Origin: Parelaphostrongylus tenuis
Taxonomy: Eukaryota; Nematoda; Chromadorea; Rhabditida; Metastrongylidae
Length of the DNA stretch: 64,000 bases
Direction: 5' to 3'
NCBI GenBank assembly: GCA_019055375.1
Contig: JAHQIW010005932.1
Location: forward strand, 1-64,000
Shown here: positions 58,860-64,000 of the stretch, in pieces
Layout: each line of letters begins with the position of its first letter
Position numbering within the stretch: the stretch's first letter is position 1
Translations under genes and position numbers: made by a program
The notes under the pieces: model-generated
The model's database searches: none
What the model saw: only the letters and a program-made list of their open reading frames with translations
What the model was told of the DNA's origin: nothing

Positions 58860-60530
58860 TTTTGAGTTGAAGGCAATGAGCAGCATTGAAAGTACAAAAA
58901 ATAGTTTCGTTGCTTCGGCACAAAGTAAGTAGCGGATTTTTTAGGAAAAAAGCTCTGTTCGATCCACGTATAATAGGTCGGTGATCGATTGTGATTAAGA
59001 TTTCGCATAACCTTTGATGACAAAATTTCGAAGCTCCAGAGAGATTCACCATCGAATCAACCGCACTCACAAAGAGGATAGATACCTTGGGTTGCAGCTG
59101 AGTTCACTTCCACAACTAATTGGTTTCATGAATGACGAACGAAAAAAAAACTCAAACCGCATGATAGAAGTGCTGGGACTCATGTACTATGTGAAGAGGG
59201 ATTTTTGAAGATTAACTGATTTTGGGACGTTTCACGAATTTGAGTGTTGTCTTTGTTCAAGGGCAATATTAACCTTCTCTGTATTGTACTATTTATATTA
59301 TATATTCAAAAACTAATAGAAGGGAGGGAGAGAGGAGGCCGAGTAATTAGTGATACTCGCTACGAAGTTGATCTCCTCCTCTCTTCCAACACTCTCCGAC
59401 AATCAGTTAACGATTGCCCCAGCCCGGCTATCCTTGAAATTGCAAGATCTTCCTGACGGGTATTCTATGATTTTATGAAGATGACTTAATCCTCAAACAA
59501 GCGATGAATACGAGAGAACGAATGGAATGCTAGAGGAATTAGGATCTCTACAATAAAATGTCAAGATGGGCCGTATAAAAATTCTTAGTAGAAATAAAAA
59601 GTAATTGGTTGAAGAGGTTGACTAACTGATATCAGATGATAGATTCTAAAGTCTTTGATGACACTTTTGAAGTGAAGAATTAAAGTTCATCCAAGAAATT
59701 GGTTGGCTGTTTTACTACCGAACTTATGGAAAACGATGACTTATCGCTTCTGCAGCAAATGTCAAAGCACTGTAGCAGCCATCAAGGTTGGTTCATTTAG
59801 AGAAAATGCGAGTGTTGACCATGAGAACGTCTTGATAAGCTCTTTGAAGTTGTATCTTTGACAAATTCCCTTTTATTAGTACTTCATTGATACGAAATGA
59901 GTCCGTTACCGGTAAAGGAGAATAAGGGCTACAAGGCAAAAAATAGTAGGAGTTATCGAACTACTGCCAGTTCAGCTCGGCCAATCAACTATCAAAAAGT
60001 GATTGAACTCTTTTGAAATCGTTCTTTTATTCACAATAGCGCATGATATGCCTTAATACGTCAAGAAGATTGCATGTAACACTCATAACATCTCTCATCA
60101 CGTTGACTAGCAAGTCGTGCAAGTGCAAAAAGAAAAATCTCCTTTTATCTCTATCGCATGTTGTAATTTCGTAAACGATTTTTGTTGGCCCAGATTGTAT
60201 AACTAACACTGTATTTACTGTTTAGAGCCTAGTTAACAACTAATACTGTCACTGTTTTCCATTGTGCAGTTGATATCGGGCGATTAAGTCGCTAACGACA
60301 TTGATCTAAAGGATCTTAGCACGTATCTCCTATAGTTCACATCATTCAGACTTAGGGCATATGGGCCCTAGACCTTGACCTCATATAGTTGAAGTAGATC
60401 GAAACTCCAGACTGCGTCTCTATCACTAGTATGCAGTTCGGATATCTTGGTGTCGTCCTATCAACAATGCGTTCAGTAAATTCTTACTACAGTTTACTTT
60501 CCTTATATGACATCTAGATTTCCTATACGC
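58860..60530. other. Intergenic, mostly unassigned
   Basis: No exon chain was joined here. A plus frame near 59030-59150 has some coding character but no clear splice borders. This interval may hold upstream exons of the 60.5-kb candidate or the SLC6 promoter. Confidence 0.35.
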
Positions 60531-60537
60531 TCTTCAG

Positions 60538-61093
60538 GGCACAACAACTCAGAAAGCGGAAGAGGTGAGTTCAAAACCGCGATCATCTTGATATGCCGAT
60601 GAAAGCACGCCTCCGTTAGGGACAAAGCTTCTCATAAGCATCGCTCTCAGGTCCGGCTAATGCGAATGGTCTAGTCTGGCCGGTCGAATTTTATGACTTT
60701 TTGCCACCTTGCTGCGCTTCGGTAATGCTTTATGTTAAAGAAACAATTTCGTTCCCAACAAGAAGAATAGTTGACGGCAATGAAATACTATTCTTACGTT
60801 ATTACATCCGCCATTGCACCTTTTTCGTAACATTCTGTTGTATTTTTTTGCAGCATCACTATTACAGTAAAAGGGATTTTATGAGAAAACCTAGAGCGGT
60901 CGATAGCAGAAGTATGATTCATAAAATGCCGCAAGGTCGACTGTCGGTCACCACAACGTTAGGTAACACCATCATCCGACTTAGGGTAATTTTTTTTCTC
61001 TCGGCGTCGATTTCTGTAGAGGATTATTTAGCTTCAAGTGATCGACGGAACCGATGGAGGGTGCTACTGATGACTTCCAATAGGGCGAAATAG
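60538..61093 (+). CDS. Candidate 3' end of an unrecognised gene, three exons
   Basis: Exons 60538-60564, 60854-60962 and 61020-61093 have good borders (CTCTTCAG, GTGAGT, TTTTTTTGCAG, GTAACA, TTTCTGTAG) and matching phases 0, 0 and 1. They encode GTTTQKAEE, then HHYYSKRDFMRKPRAVDSRS through MPQGRLSVTTTL, then EDYLASSDRRNRWRVLLMTS to a stop at 61093. The basic, serine-rich sequence looks cytoplasmic. I do not recognise the family. Upstream exons were not found, and the whole could still be chance. Confidence 0.45.
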
Positions 61094-62033
61094 GCGTCTA
61101 AATAACACTAGAGCTATCAAACCAAAACATGTCATATCCTTATCAGATTCAAACCTAAAGCATCAAGCATGTTGTAGATCATCCATGGCCCTATCTGATT
61201 GAAGTGATTTGAAAAGAAGAGTGAGTTTGGACAAAATCTGCAGTGAATAAAAATTTTACCTCCATATTTGTAAATCTTAGCCGGGAACCATAGCATGTTG
61301 CCTAGGCCTACCACAAGTCCCAGACACGAGAGAAAGAAATCGGCCTAAAGTGGGCAGGTCAGTAAACCGAATATATTGCTTTAGTCATGATGTGTTACCA
61401 TATAACGGCAAATGTAGCTAAACTACGAGACACCAAAACTAGGACGATGCTTTGCTAGCATAACTACAGAATGATTTTTGTATCTCAAATAACGGTTCAA
61501 TTGAGAAACTAAAGAAACCACCAATTTTCACGATATTAATAAATCCTATAACAACTAGTATACCTAGCACATTGTTTGAGTAGGTGATTTAATATTTGAT
61601 ACATCGAAATTGACAGATGTGAACTTTCTTTTATCGATGAGCGAGCAATTAGCAAATTGTAAGCTACTTTAACCCGAATTTCTTTCTGAATACTTATTAT
61701 GTCCTAGTAAGGTTTCTCGTTGTACGTTTCATGTTCTATCGATAGTTTATTTGAAACAGATCCTTTCGTCGAGTAGAAACAAAAATCTGCTCTTCCCACT
61801 GTTTTGAGCGGTCTTCCATCAAAGAAGATTCTACGCTAACAAAAACTAACACGAAGAAAACAACAAGAATTAACGACTTCAGTCACCCGCTCTGAAGGAC
61901 GGCGACGCCAAAATGTTAGCGGAACAAATTGAATTCTTCAAACTTCGTACTATTCGATAAATCAACAAAGAATATGTGACTGATTGGTAATGCTGAAATC
62001 AAGGAAAGTCAATTGAAATTTCTGTACACTTGA

Positions 62034-62039
62034 TTTATT
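62034..62039 (-). terminator. Polyadenylation signal, distal
   Basis: AATAAA on the minus strand 14 bases beyond the stop codon at 62053, at the spacing typical of nematode 3' ends. It supports the long terminal exon. Confidence 0.6.
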
Positions 62040-62052
62040 ATTATCCAATCAT

Positions 62053-64000
62053 TTACTTCATGCGACCGTTTTCACATTCTACTCTGTGGATTGCGGCCTT
62101 CAGCATTTGATTCGTCTCATCGCGCTCATTGTTTTTAAGGTCTTCAAACATTTCGCGTGCGGTTTCGACTGTTGCTTGAAAACATCGCCTTTTTCCTGGA
62201 TGTTGTAGAGCACCGGCCGAGTCCGATTCGCTCACAATCTTGAACACAGCTGAGCTTCTCACAAGATTGGAAGTATTAGAGGAACGAGGTGATTGTAGTT
62301 GATTTAGCGAACAGTGTAACTGCATCGCTGATCACACGGTCACCGTCTCCCTAATTGAAGGCAAAATAAGCAACCATCTGACAGATATATTTATTAATGT
62401 ACATCAACTGCTTTTCGGACGTCGACAGGAGCCTCCGGCAAGTGATTCATCCTGGAAACGAACACTAACACGTTAAGTCCTACATAGGCGCACCTCCACT
62501 CATTGATGTGGCGCGGGGAAAGTGAGCCGGTGTGCGTAGATATCTTCTCCTAGAAGTCGTTCATTTTGCTGCACAGAGAGTTTTTTTTGCTAAGTGAGAA
62601 AGAAGTGACCAGGAAGGTTTTTGTCACGAAGAAGGCTACAGAGGTGTCTTACCTGTGATGAACACACAACTTCGACGTTTGAGCCATCTTTTAGCTGCAA
62701 CAAAACACCTAGTCAGTGAGGGGATTTGTACGTGTTTGTAGCATAATTGTACTGAATTGTTGTTTATAGAAGAGTTGAGAATTCATTGATGTGTTACCAC
62801 AGAGAGTTTCATTTCAAATTCGTGTTCTCATAACACTGTACTGTGTCATAAAGCAGCATACCCAAACCCATATGTTAAACAATCTATAAATTTGTACTTT
62901 ACACTTTTCTCATTCCAGATACTATCTCTGCAACCTGAAATTTCTACAGTTAGCACATTTTACGATTAATCCCATCTCTTTTCCATTCGAGCGTTTATTT
63001 AAGACCACAGCTCAAATTTCGATATGCCAGATAATCAATTTGAGTCACGCTTGTCATGTGGTCTGTTACAGGGACTAACCTATAGAGCCCGATACACGTG
63101 TTTCAACCTTTACGGTCTCATCAGTCGGGCGGTACTCTTCTCGTCTTTTGCCAATCCTCCCGGAGCTCTCAGTCCCCCCAGAAGTTCCCCCTCCCTAAGA
63201 CCACATGACATGCGTGGCTTGAGAATGATTTTCTGACATCATCTCATCTTGCTAGTTCGCATCCCATTCCTTTAACTAATTCAAATATCGCTCAAAAAAT
63301 TCTTTTTTCTGCAATCACAATGATGATGTGACACCTTGTTCTACCGCTGCATTCCGCAGCGAGCTGTCCCTACTAGCCGGGAGATAATTAAGCTCAAAAT
63401 CTACAAACATGCATGTAGAAACTCATGGTGAATTATATTGATTGAAATAAGGACGATAGAAGCAATAGAGTCACTCCAGTTATCTGGAAATTACAAAATA
63501 GATCGCAAAGATCATGCATCTGGAAATTACAAAATAGATCATGCAATTACAAAATAGATCATGCAAAGACATGGGCTTAAGTGGCTCAACTCTAAGATTT
63601 GAATATGTGCGAGGGTTGAGTCATCGCCTTATTCAGAAACTTGTTTCAATTACAGGTTTAAGAATTCTACTGGTTCTGCTATAGGTAATTTCTTACGAAA
63701 TTTTTCAGGTAAAATTCAATTTTTCTCGCACATTATACTTACTTGAGTTTTCCACAAATGACGCACTTCATGGAGGTCTTCAATTTGCTCCTGATGTTCA
63801 CGGTGATTGGAAAACTGTTCCCACCGACGTGATTCTCTATTGCTTGAGGATTGCTCGGGTGGAGTGATTTCGACCGCCGACTATGAAATGAGTAAATGCT
63901 TCTTAACCGCTAGAGAAACCTATCATGCGAATTTGATAGGTGAATAAGTTTGAATTTTACTTTAAGGCAGTGATTTCTCAAAGCTGTCGAAGCTGTGGCA
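62053..64000 (-). CDS. 3' part of an unrecognised coiled-coil-like gene (runs off window)
   Basis: Exons in order: 64000-63961, 63880-63743 and 62694-62653, all phase 0 with strong borders (GTAAGT and GTAAGA donors, TTTGTTGCAG acceptor). They encode SAVEITPPEQSSSNRESRRW, EQFSNHREHQEQIEDLHEVR-HLWKTQ and LKDGSNVEVVCSSQ. The end has alternatives. One exon, 62451-62404, reads DESLAGGSCRRPKSS then stop. A longer exon ends at 62053 (from 62319 in phase) with TAREMFEDLKNNERDETNQM and ENGRMK. Each is followed closely by AATAAA. The charged heptad-like sequence suggests a coiled coil. No family was recognised. Confidence 0.65.
62390..62395 (-). terminator. Polyadenylation signal, proximal
   Basis: AATAAA on the minus strand 9 bases after the stop at 62404. 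It supports an alternative shorter 3' end ending in PKSS. Confidence 0.45.
63020..63240. repeat. Hammerhead-bearing inverted-repeat element
   Basis: Arms GCCAGATAATCAATTTGAGT and its inverted relative ending near 63240 (AGAATGATTTTCTGACATC) flank a minus-strand hammerhead. The flank GCGTTTATTTAAGACCACAG matches the 5.6-kb element. It lies in an intron of the right-end gene, on the same strand as that gene's transcript. Confidence 0.7.
63087..63130 (-). ncRNA. Type I hammerhead ribozyme, copy K (canonical core)
   Basis: Minus strand: stem I GCCCGA/UCGGGC is perfect, the core is the textbook CUGAUGA and GAAA, stem II GACC/GGUU has four pairs around GUAAA, stem III is A-U, C-G around ACGU, and the cleavage triplet is GUA. 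No core defect is visible. It would be transcribed within the intron of the right-end gene. This is the copy most likely to be active along with 39878-39920. Confidence 0.75.
63490..63565. repeat. Short tandem repeat
   Basis: Three units of ATTACAAAATAGATC, two extended by ATGCA, in direct tandem with slightly different lengths. Probably replication slippage. Confidence 0.8.

Noticed and set aside
1..64000. CRISPR arrays, operons or bacterial promoters
   Set aside because: No spaced direct-repeat array and no contiguous prokaryotic genes; exon-intron structure shows the DNA is eukaryotic.

Overview
This is nuclear DNA from a nematode, most likely a strongylid (clade V, hookworm-like) parasite. 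The evidence is AT-rich DNA, short exons inside multi-kilobase repeat-filled introns, TTTCAG-type splice acceptors, a degenerate TTAGGC tract (the nematode telomere unit), mariner and Tc1 relics, and tRNA-derived SINEs. There is no bacterial operon structure. Most open frames are chance frames, so genes were found by joining exons across splice sites with matching phase and comparing the joined product with known families.

Layout. 0-25 kb: repeat-dominated intergenic DNA with hammerhead-bearing inverted-repeat elements (3.1-4.3, 5.6-6.1, 12.1-12.5, 19.8 kb), palindromic MITEs, two clusters of tRNA-like SINE heads (7.0-8.1 and 16.5-18.1 kb), four mariner relics and a GC-rich island (15.6-16.25 kb). 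Three isolated exon candidates lie at 18.3, 18.8 and 20.1 kb. 25.4-31.4 kb, plus strand: a four-exon bHLH factor of the AP-4/TFAP4 (nematode HLH-11) family, apparently intact. 37.5-58.7 kb, minus strand: an SLC6-family sodium-coupled transporter of about sixteen exons; fourteen are placed, ten of them in one continuous phase-consistent chain plus the TM2 and TM3 exons, and two 5' exons are tentative. 60.5-61.1 kb, plus strand: three phase-consistent exons of an unrecognised gene. 62.0-64.0 kb, minus strand: the 3' end of an unrecognised, probably coiled-coil gene that runs off the window.

The most interesting signal is a family of short inverted-repeat elements whose arms contain a type I hammerhead ribozyme motif with a two-base-pair stem III. 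About ten copies with a recognisable core are scattered over both strands. The best (39878-39920) has a complete CUGA-NGA / GAAA / GUC core and a perfect 6-bp stem I. In at least one element each inverted arm carries its own ribozyme. I know of no described system of this exact form in nematodes, but I could not search.
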